This document shows, one piece after another, positions 42,320 through 55,729 of a stretch of 64,000 bases of DNA (its first letter is position 1; the number at the start of each line of letters is the position of its first letter). The position numbers and the translations under genes are program-made. Below the pieces are notes generated by a model that worked only from the letters and a program-made list of their open reading frames with translations, was not told where the DNA came from and did no database searches. Origin of the DNA: Poa pratensis (Eukaryota; Streptophyta; Magnoliopsida; Poales; Poaceae); assembly GCA_947311845.1 (NCBI GenBank), contig CAMZMU010000107.1:22921326-22985325 (forward strand), in the 5' to 3' direction.

Positions 42320-43251
42320 TAGTAGTAGTACCGGTAGAAACTCAAGCTCTCGCGTCACCCCCGCGCGGAGAGCGGGAGGGAACCTTAGCCGCCGTCGTCG
42401 CCAGCACCTCCCTCCCCTCACCCTCCTCTCTCGCCGTCGCCACCAGCACCTCCCTCCCCCCCCTCACCCTCCTCTCTCGCCGCCGCCAGAGGGCATGGCC
42501 GGGCGAAGCCTGGCCGGCGCCGGTGAGCCCTCCTCTCGTCCCTTCCGCCCGAAGGAGTCGGCGCGGGTTGGCGTCCTAGGGCGTGGGCGTGGCACGGCCG
42601 TTGGCGTTACGACGCAGCTACTCCTCTGCATGGCGCGACGGACGACGTGGTGGCCTTCTCTAGGCAGATCGACAGCGTTTGGGACGTCGTGGTGACCTCC
42701 CTCTTATGCGACTCGACCCTTAGGTCTGCTGCGCGCATATTGGATCCTGGCGGGTCTCCGGGTTTGGCTGCGTCCGGAAACGGACGTCCTCAACGGATCT
42801 AGGAGGCGAGGAGACCGGGCTGGTGCAAGACGGGCTTAGGCTGACGATATCGGCACTCCTAGGTGTCGTTATCATGTTGAAGGTTTCGTCGCCGCCAACC
42901 ACCCGCCTCCCGCCAAGAGTTCTGTGGGAAACCCTAGATCTGGGTATACCAGATCGGCCGATGACAACACCCTCAGTGGTTTTTTCCTCTCTTGGGTGCA
43001 TCGTTTTGGAACACAGGACGCCTCGAGGGGGCTGCTGGTGCAGCGGAGTTCATCTATGATGACGACGATCACGGGTCATGGCGGCGTGGTGCAGCAGGAA
43101 CTCGATGATGCTCGTGGCATGGTGGACTAGCGCAGGATGGTGGCGCTGTCTGGCGTCGTGGTGGCGCCGACGGCAAGTTTGACAAATTCATTGCGTTGAT
43201 CTGTTGTGAAGATGGGTTGGTGGAACATGGCGGCAGCGGCTTCTGAGCGTG
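42320..43251 (+). mobile_element. 5' part of a LINE-like retroposon, split by an LTR element
   Basis: The GC-rich start (CGCGTCACCCCCGCGCGG, repeated CACCAGCACCTCCCTCCC and AGGGCATGGCCGGGCGAAGC) looks like the 5' region of Triticeae LINE-type retroposons. It runs into the left target site of the LTR retrotransposon at 43252. The continuation is at 49646. No ORF2 is present in either part. Confidence 0.6.
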
Positions 43252-44514
43252 TGTTGCGCAAGAAACGCGTCACACGAACACGTCCTCGTGTACCCGTGGC
43301 GCCGAGGGAGATGCTCCGCAACTCGCACCGCAGGAGGCCGGCTGGAAGCGCGATACGCAAGACAATCCAGCCGGCTCTTTTGATACCAGACGCCCCGGTT
43401 CCTCGGGAGGGACCCTGTCGGATGACCCGGCGACGATTGGCTGCTCTAGGTCGACCTGATCGCCCCTAGAGCCTCGTGGATCCGCAGCCTTCTGCCATGG
43501 CCGACTTACGAAAGAACGAGAAGCATACGTACAAGGGTGAGGGATAAATTGAACACGCAAAGGTGTGGTAGATTGATAGATTCGATTGGTGTTATTCAAT
43601 CGGTTGTCACCTCTCACATATATATGAGGCGGCTGGACCTCCCGTGCAAGTAAAGGACTTTCTTTACAAGGACATTACATTAAAACCGTCCTAAAACCCT
43701 AAGTCTTTCCTAACCCGGACTCCTGTCCAGATTCGCTGCACCTCCTGCCCTACTTTTTGTCGTGGCTGCTGAAGTCTCATACAAACTCGTATGGATATGG
43801 CCCGAAGACCAAACTTGAACGTCTCGACAAGCCGAACAACTCTTGCGACTATCATTTTTCCATCTAAGGCTGTCTTGATGACTCTATGGGTCCGTCTCCG
43901 TCTTCAGGTCGGATTATGGCAGGTGACAGGTTTAATCCGGGCAGATCTTGTCATAACTCTGCAGACCGCATACTAACTCGGATGAATACACCTCCAAAAG
44001 CAATATTGTGCACCTTGATGATACACAAAACTTCCGTGTTAGGCACTTTTCCATACGAGGTTATTTTCGTAGCGCTGTCGTTCAAATCTCTGTATGCTAT
44101 CCTCCGGGTCATCTTCGAGTCACCACTTTAACCCGTTAGTGAGCCCGATTATAGCACGACCCGACACATAACTGAGCTTGCTGGCTCTCCGAGTAAAAAA
44201 TGACATCATGCCGGCTTATCCTCTTCCTGGGACACAGTGGTGTCGGCTTGAGCTATCGACTGGGTCATGGCAGCGTGCATGCCGGCTTCTGAGACATGAA
44301 ATGCCGGGTCCTGGGACAATGCTGGCTTCTAGATGATTGCAGGTCGGGCTGGCTCCTGGGATAATACCGGCTCTCGATGATGGCAGTCCTGGGACATGGT
44401 GGCTTGCAGCCTATGGCTTGTCGCCTTCCTCCATCTCCATGTCTTGGCGTCTTCTCCCCTGGATCAAGGATATCCTACGTCGTGCTGGCTAGGTGTCAAA
44501 TTTGGGTGCGAACA
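43252..44514 (-). repeat. 3' LTR of the minus-strand element
   Basis: This LTR is 1263 bases long and ends AACA next to a purine-rich tract. Its pair is 48376-49640. Confidence 0.9.
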
Positions 44515-44792
44515 TATGCCCCCCTGTTTTCTGGCAGAACTTGCATGCCAGAAAATATCTTGCCTAGGGTCTTGTTGTAAGCACGAAGTTAACACTCCAT
44601 CGGCTCTGTATGCTAAGGGCGATAATCGCTTATCGGCCGTTCATATGCCCAGGCCGGCCGCCACCTAGGTAGAGCCTCTTCAGATATTCGTCGTTTTGAT
44701 AACACAAGCGACTCCATGTATCCCGTAGTGCAGCCTGCCTGATCATTTGACTCGGATCCTACAGATAGGAAAAACATATTTGTTCCAACCGG

Positions 44793-47611
44793 TCATCCGG
44801 CTTGCACTAGATCTTTCGTCAGTAGCCGACTCAATAAACAAGTTGTCTTTATAGGTGTTGGCAAAACTGAGCACCGGCTTCCAGGAATCAAATAAACCAT
44901 GAAGAACGCTACTAGCCAGATTCCAGCTTTGCCAACAAATGCATTCTTAGGGCGATATGCAAATATCGGCCATGCGTCCTTATCGGAAAGGACTCGGAGA
45001 ACCCGTCCACCAAAGTGTGAATAGCCGAAATAGATCAGATGTTTCGGCTGGGGATAAATTACAAGGTGTCGGCTTTGGTGGCACGGTTGAAGAACATGGA
45101 GGACATGCTGTCGGAGGTCTCCTGTAGAGAGATGAAAATCGTCGGGTTCGCCTGCCGGCTTCATGCTTGTCCTCCTTTGCTCCTGCGGCTTGGCAACAGA
45201 AGCTGGCTCATCCTTTTTGACTTGAGATCTTTCTTTGGGAATCCACGCCATGTTCGGATTCTCCAACTCTTCGGCTCTAAGCCGCTTCAGCTACCACTCT
45301 TGCCAATGTGATAAACCAAGTGGGTAGCTCGGTTGTGACTTTGCTTTATGCACTGGCATTTCTTTCTTGGCTTTGGGCACTTCCGACTTGGCTGGTCCAG
45401 ACTCGATGACTGGGTCCTTGAAAGTTACTCGCTTCACTTCCTTGCCCCTTGTAGCCAACATCATCTCAACTGGCTTTTGGTTACTTGGAGTTGGGTTCGG
45501 AACAACATCTTTGCGGCCATCTCTTTTCACTATGTATACTTGCTTGACCACCTCCTTACTCCTCCATGAGCTCCTGACCGACTCTTGATTGAGTCGGTCT
45601 TTGACATATGGTTGCCGAGTTGATTCTCTTGGAGCTACATAAACTTGGCGAGGTGATTTAGCGTAAGATGGATGGTGTGCCCGTGAATCATACCTGTCCG
45701 TGATTGATATGAACAGAAGCCGGCATGGGACGGCATGGACGACTTCGGCATTGGCGGTCCAAAAGAAGTTTGTGGAGTCGGCATGTTGGACTTCTTCTTT
45801 GGCCAAACCTGGTCCTCTGATTTAGGCCTTGGGGTGACTTCGATGTCTTTGCTTCAGCTGGCCGATAAGCACTTCTTACTTCGCTCATCTTCTGATATTT
45901 CTCTAATAATTGAGTGAAGGTAACTTTAGATTTCCTCCTCTTGTGCTTATCGTTCTCTTTACCCCTTCTAACATTGCAGGCATCGGTCTTTGGATTTTCT
46001 TGTTGCCCCCCTGTGTTGGGCGTCTTTCTCGTAGCTTCGATGGAACACTCGTCCTCGAGATTGTCGGCTTTAATAATTTCTTTGCTTGACGAATCAATCG
46101 CATCACCTACAGTGTGTACCCGTACGTCTTCGGATGAGCCGGCTTGAGGCAGCCGAGTCAACACTTGATCACGTCAAGATAAATGTCAGCCGGATGGCTA
46201 TCAGCTTGTGCTTCAAGAAATTCCAATCGTCCTTCGAAGGCCGATTATGCTTCATAAAACACGTCGCAGCCTTTGTTATTCTGCTCGAACGAATTTTGCA
46301 TTCGCTCCTCTCTTGACGGCTCGACATGGTGATCTTCTATGATGATTGGATTAGTCGGCGATGCACCGACAATGTAATCCCCAATGCCTGGACTGACGGT
46401 ACACTGTTCGTCCCTTAGCCGATATTGGGATACCGGCTTAAAGTCATCCAACTCGGCTATGCATCATCTTTCGCCCTTCTACTCCGATTTTTCTGAATCG
46501 GCTATCTTGAAGGACTTTGATCCTGACTTTGTGTTTCTGCAACCAAATAGCTACAGAATATACATCTCATCTGAGACCAAATGTTAGCCAGGCAGGAAAC
46601 AAGCAAAGTTACCCATATGAATATAAAGCTTAGCCGGCATGACGGGAACAACTTTGATTGCGATAAATTGCCACTAGCTATCAGCCTCTACGAATGGTAT
46701 GATATGTTGGCTGTCATGATTAGTGACAAGATTATTCCTAGCAAACAAATTACTTATCTCGACTGGTCTTTCAACATTAATTAGAATCATGTTGGAAGAT
46801 GCATCAACAATATGACTTTGACCGAGTCGAAAGACAAATAAATTGTCGGCAAGGCGTACCTCTTTGAAGACGTCGGAAGAATGTGATGCTGGCACAACAG
46901 AACAATGTTTCGCTCCACCTCTGGATAACTCTCCAACGCCTTGTCTTCCTCTTCTGGATCCCGTGCCACGTCACCTGGACGCTCCTTGTTAACCGAACAT
47001 TGTTCGGCCCTGGCTCTTGATGTTCATCATTAACCGAACTTTGTTCGTTGTGTCCTCTTGTTCTTGATGCTCATCGTCTTTGGCACGGAACTCACCGGGT
47101 AGTACGCAAACTCCCTCGCATCCAGAAAAGTCAAGCACGGCCGGCTCACGCCGCTCGCCGCCCTCCACCTCAACGAAGCTCTCCTCTTTCGGCTTGATGG
47201 ACCCGGCGTGTATGCCCGACTTGCTATTGCCTGAACTGTTAAGTCCGGCTTCTGCAAAGTCGGTCGTGATATCCGGGTCGGTCTTTTTCTTCTGATTGGA
47301 CCCGGCGCCTGTTTTTCATGACCCGGCTTCTGCCGGCTCGATCGTGACTGCCGAGTCAACCTTGTCTTGTTGGTTGATCTGCAGAACTTCGTCCTCTTGT
47401 ATCCGTAGCGCAGAAGGCTTGATATGATTGTCACGTGGAGGAATAGACACTGGAGTATCTTTCTTAAGAGTTGCGTAAAACATCTGCAAGTCTTCCTCAT
47501 CACGCTTCTTTTTGAGAGCTTCGAACTCGTCTTTGCGCTTTCTCCTGATAACTTAATAACCTTGACGATGTTCGTTAGATAATTCTTCCAAGGTTGGTGT
47601 AGCGAAGTCAT
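44793..47611 (-). pseudogene. Broken internal frames of the LTR element (gag-like, function not recognised)
   Basis: Several overlapping minus-strand frames are open for 150-190 codons (47611-47030, 46164-45688, 45806-45291 and 45266-44793), interrupted by shifts. They are basic or charged: KVTFTQLLEKYQKMSEVRSA, MMLATRGKEVKRVTFKDPVI and RGKENDKHKRRKSK. This suits a gag or spacer region of a non-autonomous gypsy element. No protease, RT, RNase H or integrase signature was found. Confidence 0.5.
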
Positions 47612-48375
47612 CAGTGTTAGCCTCTAAGGCGAGGTTGCCCCCGACTCTTCTGTTTTCTTCTGTTTCAGGTTCTGTTCTCCTGGTCAGGGTTTCCCCCCAC
47701 ACTCTTGGCTTCTTTCGGCCATGGGTTGCCGAAATTTGCAATTGTGCAGGGGAAGTATTGTGCGTCGCACTATCATAAGCCGGCACATGTGCTCCTGCAA
47801 TCATCACTAGTTCTGCCATATCCATGAAGGTGAATCGAATCGCGAATATCGTTAGCAACATAAGGTGCCGAATGAGTAGTTACATGAGGCGCAGTATAGG
47901 TCGGCTGGGAGTAACCGGCCAAATTGCTGGTAGCAGGATAGCCGATTCAACCATCCATCGGCCTGTCTGGGGACGACCCCGCATAGTGCGAGTCCCAGCC
48001 GATGGATAAAACCGTGAGACGTCCTCTTGCCCGTGAGGCGTCCCATATTGATATGTCGAGTAACCCATGTTACTCATCGGCCTATTATATGGGGCAGCCG
48101 ATGCATGAAACTCAAACCTTCCCGTACTTTGTCAAGAAAATAATCCATAGCTTCTTCCATTAAGCGTACTTCTATCGGCTTCTGCTCGTAGCCATATGGA
48201 TGACTAGTGCTAGCCGATAAAGCATGTCAATAGGACTAACGTACGGGTACCGCATCTATGTTTAACTGATGATACATGTTACCGTTTTGTAGATTGCCGC
48301 ATCTTGATGCGCTCCTCGTAGCAAGAGCGGGTTGTAGACCATTTGCTTCGTCCCCATCGGAGTCGCCGAAAAGTG

Positions 48376-49640
48376 TGTTGCGCTAGAAACGCGTCACACG
48401 AACACGTCCTCGTGTACCCGTGGCGCCGAGGGAGATGCTCCGCAACTCGCACCGCAGAGGCCGGCTAGAAGCGCGATACGCAAGACAATCCAGCCGGCAT
48501 TTTGATACCAGACGCCCCGGTTCCTCGGGAGGACCCCGTCGGAGGACTGGCGACGATTGGCTGCTCTAGGTCGACCTGATCCCCTAGAGCCTCGTGGATC
48601 TGCAGCCTTCCGCCATGGCCGGCTTACGAAAGAACAAGAAGCATAGGTACAAGGGTGAGGGATAAATTGAACACGCAAAGGTGCAGTAGATTGATAGATT
48701 CGACTGGTGTTATTCAATCGCCGTCACTTCTCACATATATATGAGGCGGCTGGACCTCCCGTGCAAGTAAAGGACTTTCTTTACAAGGACATTACATTAA
48801 AACCGTCCTAAAACCCTAAGTCTTTCCTAACCCGGACTCCTGTCCGGATTCGCTGCACCTCCTGCCTGATTTTGTCGTGGCTGCTGAAGTCTCATACAAA
48901 CTCGTATGGATATGGCCCAAAGACCAAACTTGAATGTCTCGACGAGGCGAACAACTCTTGCGACTATCATTTTTCCATCTAAGGCCGGCTTGATGACTCT
49001 CCGGGTCCGTCTTCATCTTCAGGTCGGATTATGGCAGGTGACAGGTTTAATCCAGCCAGGTCTTATCATCTGTAGACCGCATACTAACTCGGATGAATAC
49101 ATCTCTAAAAGCAATATTGTGCACCTTGACAATACACACAACTTCCGTGTTAGCACTTTTCCATACGAGGTATTTTCATAGCGCTGTCGTGCAAATCTCT
49201 GTATGTTATCCTCCGGGTCATCTTCGAGTCACCACTTTAACCGGCTAGTGAGCCCGATTATAGCACGACCCGACACATAACTGAGCTTTCTAGCTCTCCG
49301 AGTAAAAATGACATCATGTCGGCTTATCCTCTTCCTGGGACACAGTGGTGTCGGCTTGAGCTGTCGACTGGGTCATGGCAGCGTACATGCCGGCTTCTGA
49401 GACATGAAATGTCGGGTCCTGGGACAATGTCGACTTCTAGATGATTGCGCGTCGGGCTGGCTCTTGGGATAATGCCGGCTCTCGATGATGGCAGTCCGGG
49501 ACATGGTGGCTTGCAGCCTGTGGCTTGCCGATTGACACATAGCTCGCCTCCTTCCTCCATCTCCGTGTCATGGCGTCTTCTCCCCTGGATCAAGGATATC
49601 CTGCGTCAGGCTGGCTAGGTGCCAAATTTGGGTGTGAACA
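48376..49640 (-). repeat. 5' LTR of the minus-strand element
   Basis: This LTR is 1265 bases long and starts TGTTGCGCTAGAAACG. The adjacent internal bases (48355-48375), read on the minus strand, give CTTTTCGGCGACTCCGATGG, a likely primer-binding region. Confidence 0.9.
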
Positions 49641-49645
49641 GTGTG

Positions 49646-49960
49646 CGCATGCGGTGTGCGGTGAGGGTCTGCTGGACCGGTTTGTGCTCCCGGCTCGCTG
49701 TTGCGCGGCTTGGTGAAGTCTCCGGATTTAGATGATGTGTGTTGGTGTGTGAGGTCAGGGCACTTGGCACTGATTGATCCACCCCCTTCATCATTCTTGT
49801 AGGTGTATCGAGTTATCGCCTGGACGTTGGTTTCCGGCTGTTTGATGTATTTACTAGTAAAATTTTGGAGGTTTCCTTTTTTGCTTATTATTAATAAAAA
49901 AAAGTTGTATGCATCATTTTGATGCAAATGCTGGGGTTATCTTCCATTTAAAAAAATAAA
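49646..49960 (+). mobile_element. 3' part of the LINE-like retroposon
   Basis: After the LTR element the retroposon resumes. It ends TGTATGCATCATTTTGATGC followed by AAATGCTGGGGTTATC and an A-rich tail (about 49948-49968), the typical 3' end of wheat LINE-type copies. I could not identify its target duplication. Confidence 0.65.
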
Positions 49961-50790
49961 ATAAAGTGTTATCCGTATGTAACCTAGCCGAAGGAGATGC
50001 AACCTGACAAAAAGAAATCAAATTCATATCCAGCGCTACTAGCTACGCTAGCTCCCTGCCTTGCATGCACAAGAGCACAAAGGGTCGCTTCGTATCATAC
50101 CAAAAGATTACTACCTAGATGAACAGTGTCGAACAGTACCCGTGGGGGCATTTTTGCAAAAAAGTCCCTACACTTTCCGAAAATTACGATCCGGTCCTTC
50201 TGTATATTAGGCCAGACCCTAACCCTAGATTCCTTATCCTCAATTCCCCATCCGGTTCTCCTCCCCGACGCGGCTGCCTCCCGCATCCACCTCGCCGCCG
50301 CCGCCCCGATGCCGCCGTCGCCGCCAAGCCCGCCATCCTCCGCCACGGCACCACAGCCATCGTCCTTTCATGTCAGCGCCGCGAGGAGCCCGACGAAGAA
50401 ACGGCGGCGACCGAGGCGGAGGAAGAGGGGATCGAGCCCGGCCGGCCATGGCCTCACCCTCCTCAACACTGGTCACAGGGGAGCGACCTGTCGTCTTCCT
50501 CTGTGCCGCGCGCGACGCGCTCACCACCCAGGCCGGCCGTCCGCCTCCGCCATCATCTGCCCTAGCCGCTCGCGAGGCCCCTCCCCACCACGAGCTCCTC
50601 CTCGAGCGCCTCCGCCTTCGCCACCTCATGGACTCCTCCCCGCATCTCCGAAGCGGCTCAGGGACAGGGCCACGGGCTCGCAGCCGCAGCAGTAGAGGAG
50701 GGTCGAGGTGGAGGGTTTCCGGGAGTTCGGGCTCGAGGAGGAGGTGACGGCGATGATGTGGGAGGCTGGTCCTTCACATTGGAAGTAAAC
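49961..50790 (+). pseudogene. Gene-like GC-rich fragment (possible captured first exon)
   Basis: From about 50170 the sequence looks like a plant 5' UTR (CCCTAACCCTAGATTCC) followed by a GC-rich Pro/Ala/Arg coding-like exon with an ATG near 50310. A frame toward the end reads VEVEGFREFGLEEEVTAMMW and meets a possible donor (GAA|GTAAAC, about 50785). I do not recognise the protein, and the first part is frame-ambiguous. It could be the start of an intact but unfamiliar gene, or a fragment carried by a transposon. Confidence 0.35.
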
Positions 50791-53700
50791 ACTCACTTTC
50801 TTCTTCAATTTTGGCTTCTTTTTATTTTATCTACGACCCGCTGCTTGCTCTCTACATCTGTGCGTCCTTCCGTACGTGGGATTCTATTTGTCTGTAATTG
50901 CTTGACAATTTATTGGATGAATTTGTTCGTCTCGATGCTTTGCCTCTCTTTGACGGTGGACAGTTTGTGGATTTTGTTTTCTGTTTTATTTTCTCTCATT
51001 CCCCGCTTTGGAGTGGCCTGATATTGGAATCCAAGCAATCTTCTTTGGGACAGAGCAGACAACTTGCTTAACTGTAGTAGAGCTCATGCTCAATTCAGAC
51101 TTTGTGAACATTCAGTTGCTTAAACCTGACACGAAGATGGTTTCAGCTACTTAATAATGGAAATTGATCCTATGTGTGTGGTGATCAGATTAGTGTCCCC
51201 GCTGAGCATTGTCTTCTCCTTAGTAGCAGTCTATTTGTGAAATCTCAGTAATTTGATGACCGCAACAAGTCAGCAGTGTTAGTTTAGTTGTGCAACAGGT
51301 TGTTGACTTATGCGTATTATTTGTTGCCCTTTGTCATGATGCAAAATTAGAAATTCAACAGGTGCTCTTCTTACTTTATTTATTGATCTCTTAACTTATT
51401 TCCCCTTGGTCGGTGTTTCAGGGGCCACGCTGCTGACTCCCTGCGGTGAGAAGGTCGTTGGTGCTGCGCGGTTTTTGGGCACAACGCCGACGAGAAATCT
51501 CGACGAAATTAGAAATTGCCTCATGTTCATGTATCTTGATTTAGCATGAATTGATTTCATTGTGCAGGTATGCCTGACCTCGTGAAAGTTCATTTACATC
51601 TACTTTCCATCTTGATTTTGTTCAAATATCATGTGGTACTGCTAGCTAACGACCAGTTAGTTTTGAACTTTTGATTTGGCAAAATCAAATTGCCAAGTGC
51701 TGATCATAGATATTTAGTGAAGGTTGTTATCTTTTGCAACATTTGTTGAATTTAAATTGAATATATCCTTGGTGATTCGGTTGATTTTGTGCTGCTAATT
51801 ACCCCTCATATATGAGCTGGTATGTCTTTGAAAAAGAGATCGCCGTCTCGAATGGAATGCACGATGATTTGGCTTGTGATATCCATGTGCCTTCATGTTG
51901 GTTTAGTGCAGTTGATGAAACCGTAGAGCATGAGCTTCATTTTTTGCAGGATTCTTACTTTTACTGTCTCATACGTTAGTTACACCTCATGAGAGGATTC
52001 AAGCATGTTAGTCTGAAGAGAGGAACTTCACGGTGTGAATTACGTCACTAATAAGGTCATCTTATTATACAATCTTAATTACGTCTATATTCAATATTGC
52101 ATTATTGGATGATGAATGCAGTATTACTTAACTGGTTGTCCCTTCCATTTAATAGAAATATTCGTGTGCAGTTGTACGGAACTCAATTTGCTCAGCTGAG
52201 CTAAGCTATGATGGAAATTGCTCCTGTTTGTCGGAATGTAATTCACCGCTGCTGGGTGAGTATCCCTTTTTCTATTTAAATTATGGTGCTGCAATATCCA
52301 AACACCTCTTTTAAGACATATGCACTGTGTCGTAAGTTGCCATGTAAACCTGACATGTATATTCTCAAATAATCGAAGGTGTGGTTGGCACATATTTATA
52401 CATGATTAATTGTCCTTTCATGCAGTTTTATATCGTGTACGAGTTCTTCAATTATTCTGATTTAAAGTACAGTTTTGCAATTGTAGACAATGCCACTGAT
52501 GCTGCATCGACATATTATTGGATACAAATTTAAAGTACAGTTTTACATATTATCTTATGATTTCAAGCATGTATGCCATTTTGAGAACTTGGCGCAACTT
52601 TTTGACTTGATCAATAAAACCATGATTATCTGAAAGATTGAAGTAATTAGACTAAGGAGTAGTACTATAAAGGGTAACATTGTAGTTGCACAACAGCGTG
52701 TCATGCCAACCTAAATAATAATCAATTGTTCCCCTTCTGTCATTTTATGTTCTGCAATACTAATGAATGATCCATTTTTGTAGGTTGTGGCTTAAACTTA
52801 GAAGGAGAAAGGCAGAAATTTGTTTGCTGAAGTCTGGCCATAATGATAAAGAAATACTGCAACCTTCTTTGTGGAATGACTGATTGTGGTCAAAATGCAT
52901 TTTAAACCATCTAAATTTATATGATTGAACTCCGTAGTTTAATATAGGACAAAGTAAAGCAGCAACATCAAATTTGGTTCCACCTATGAGTTTGTACTGA
53001 AGTTACTTAAAGTTTTTATCTTATTGTGTAAGAGTTTGAAACAGAATAAATCCAGCCAGTATGCACCTTTTATTGGCAAGCCATTACATCATTCCACTTC
53101 CGAGCCATTGGAAAGCTCTTTCATAGCCCTTAGATACCAGGCGGTTAACTGTTTTTTTACTTCTCTTGGTTCAAGCCTTTGGTACCCTGCATCTTTACAT
53201 GGAAGAAAACTAGGCCTTTGGTACCCTGCTTTCAAGCCTTTGGTTTTCAGTAGTTGCTACTCCTGTTAGAGCAGGTTTCACTTGATGTATGCTACCTTCA
53301 GTTAGATTCTCTTTGTATGATTTGTTTACTTTGTACATACTACTGTCCTTTTTTGCAGGCCACACGATGAACAGTTGGTTGCGTTTGTCTTCAGAATTCA
53401 TCAGTGTCTTATAGTGTAAGTACAACTTTGCCTTTTTTGATTCCTGGTTTTTTCCATCTGATTTGATTGGCTGTCTGGGTTGCTGTTTTCTGCCTAATTG
53501 GACAGCCTACCAGATGATAATATAGTGACCCTCATCATGTCTTTTCTTTAGGCCAGCCGCATCATGTCTGCAAGCATTGTTGGTGCGTCTACTTGGTATC
53601 AAGAGCGCTCTAAACGTTTGAGCAGAAAATATTGAGTTGTTGCGGCCGGCGATCCACGAGGAGGGTGGCGATGGGAACGGCAGGCGGGGCCTCCACATGT

Positions 53701-55690
53701 GCTTCGGCTTCAACAAGGGCGCCACATCGACGAGGACGAGGCGGCGACGCGCGCACAGCGGAGCTGGTTTTGCTCTCCGTCCCCTTCCTTTCACATCTCT
53801 ATCCTCTTTTCACTGCCGCTCCCCATCGTCACCCCTAGCCACATCACCTCACTAAGCCATTTTTTGTTCTAATAGATGTAAATATGGATGCATGTGAATA
53901 CAATTTCTGTGCTAATTGGGCACTTGATGTCAATTTATTAGAAATTAACCCTGTTTTGTCATGTTCAGCGTCTTCGACATGGATGACTAGATGTAAAATA
54001 GATTTCTATTTCCACATGCTTTTCAAACCTGATGTAAACTACCTGCATGTCAACACTCCGGTAGTAAAATTAACATGCAAAGGGTGTTCCCCTATTTTAA
54101 CATCCATCAATTTTGCTCCATTGAATTGCTATGTCCCATTTTATAATTAAAAACTCACAGAAAGAATCACATCTAAGCAACTCCAGTAGTTCCATTAGTT
54201 ATCATGGTAAGAGATTTTTTTTGCAGAATAACATCCAGATGTTCACATATGTTGTACACCATGTCACCATCAGATTTGAATTATATGGACAGTTATCGTG
54301 TACACCAGTAGTAATCATCATGTTTATGCACTTGCAAACAAACACCAAAATATCATGATGATGTGACCACATGTAGAACACAGCTCCATGCCCTGTTTCA
54401 TGGAAGTACCATGCTAATTCTACCTGTAATTTTTTCCATGGAAATAATTAAGCATATTGTGTTTTCCCTGCAATATTCTGAACTTTACATCTAAATCTGC
54501 CCTGTTTTATATTAAGTATTTTCCACACGAAAAAAAATCACATCTAACCAGCTTCAGTACTTATTTTTGCAGGCCATAGATCAGCAACCCATGTGTTTTT
54601 CCCTACTGTTGTTCGTTTCTTCTTAATTTCCTGCATAGACCGATTGTTATCTCTCTTAATTCGTATGATGGGGATTTTATGCATGCTGTAAGTTAGCAGG
54701 TTTATCTCCTTATACTTATTAGTTAATGGAGTTTCTAATTTGTATGGTAACGCAAACTGGTGTTTAATTGTTGCTGCAACTAAGGCGTCTTTCTTATTTC
54801 TATGCATGCAAAAAAGGTAAACAAACTATCTACATTTTGAATCTATTCCACCATTGTATCATCTTGATCAGCTGGCTCTTAGCACGCCACTGTTTATGGA
54901 GCTTGGATATCCAGACATTTAGATTTCAGAGTGTATAGCAGAAGAACATTGTTATTTGGCGTATAATGACAAAGTCACCATAAGACATGAAGTTCTGCCC
55001 AATGCTCTTTTCCGTTTTGATTTTTTTGAATTGATTTGTTCAATGCTCGCACCTCTTATGGATATAGACATACATGTTGTTTTGCTATGTTCAGGCCACT
55101 GGACAAGGTAATGCTCCATGCCTGGTTCAAAAAGGTAATGCTCCATGCCTGGTTCAAACCAGTTCAGGTCAAGTCATCTTTTATGTTTGCTGTAACCTCG
55201 AGGGATGCACTGACCTGACGAATTTGAGTTCACCACAAGTGCTCATGCCCTAGCATGTGTCCCAGGGTCTGTAGCTGTTGTCAAGCAGATCCCCTAAATG
55301 TATTTTACCTGTCACATGTATAATGAATATAACTCTGATCCAAATGTATTTATAATGTTATTATTCAACGCAGTAGGTGTAACGTGTCCCCTGATCTCCT
55401 AATTCTTAATTACTTTCACTTGATGCTTTACTATGTTACTATTTTATCTAATCGTCTTTGATGTTGGTACTTCATTTTTGCTTTTCTTGCTCACTGGATT
55501 CATAGGATAGGAAATGCATAGGAATAAGAAACTTATACAATTGGAATATCATGGCCTATAGGATTTCATTCTATAAATCAGACAACTTTTATAGGAAAAT
55601 TTCGTATAGGAAACTTACAGCTACTTCTCTCATCTATCCATGTAGATATCGTTCTTTTTTTTATTGCACTCTCCCTAAAATTATCACAAA
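50791..55690. other. Intron-like or transposon-internal sequence
   Basis: This is moderately AT-rich sequence without a recognisable protein family. Possible short exons after CAG acceptors occur near 51420 and 53360. Small local duplications exist, for example GGTAATGCTCCATGCCTGG at 55107 and 55134. A GC-rich patch at 53640-53840 has short open frames without motifs. It may all belong to a Helitron ending at 55725. Confidence 0.4.
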
Positions 55691-55725
55691 AGGCGTGGCG
55701 TGCCGCCGCGCCGAAATTCAACTAG
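55691..55725 (+). mobile_element. 3' terminus of a Helitron
   Basis: GGCGTGGCG-TGC-CGCCGCGCC forms a 9-bp hairpin with one mismatch. GAAATTCAA and CTAG (55722-55725) follow, with host T at 55726. The hairpin has the same TGC loop as the Helitron ending at 58752. Its 5' end was not located; it could lie near 50 kb. Confidence 0.75.
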
Positions 55726-55729
55726 TATA

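Larger units (their letters stand above)
43252..49640 (-). mobile_element. Complete LTR retrotransposon, 6.4 kb, probably non-autonomous gypsy type
   Basis: Two LTRs (43252-44514 and 48376-49640) start TGTTGCGC and end GAACA on the plus strand. Five-base flanks GCGTG (43247-43251) and GTGTG (49641-49645) agree at four positions. A purine tract next to the left LTR (minus strand ACAGGGGGGCATA, 44515-44527) and a GGCGACTCCGATGGGGA primer-site-like stretch next to the right LTR show that the element points to the minus strand. The LTRs differ by roughly 20 changes in the first 390 bases, so it is not recent. I see no reverse transcriptase or integrase motif in the 3.9-kb interior. Confidence 0.88.
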
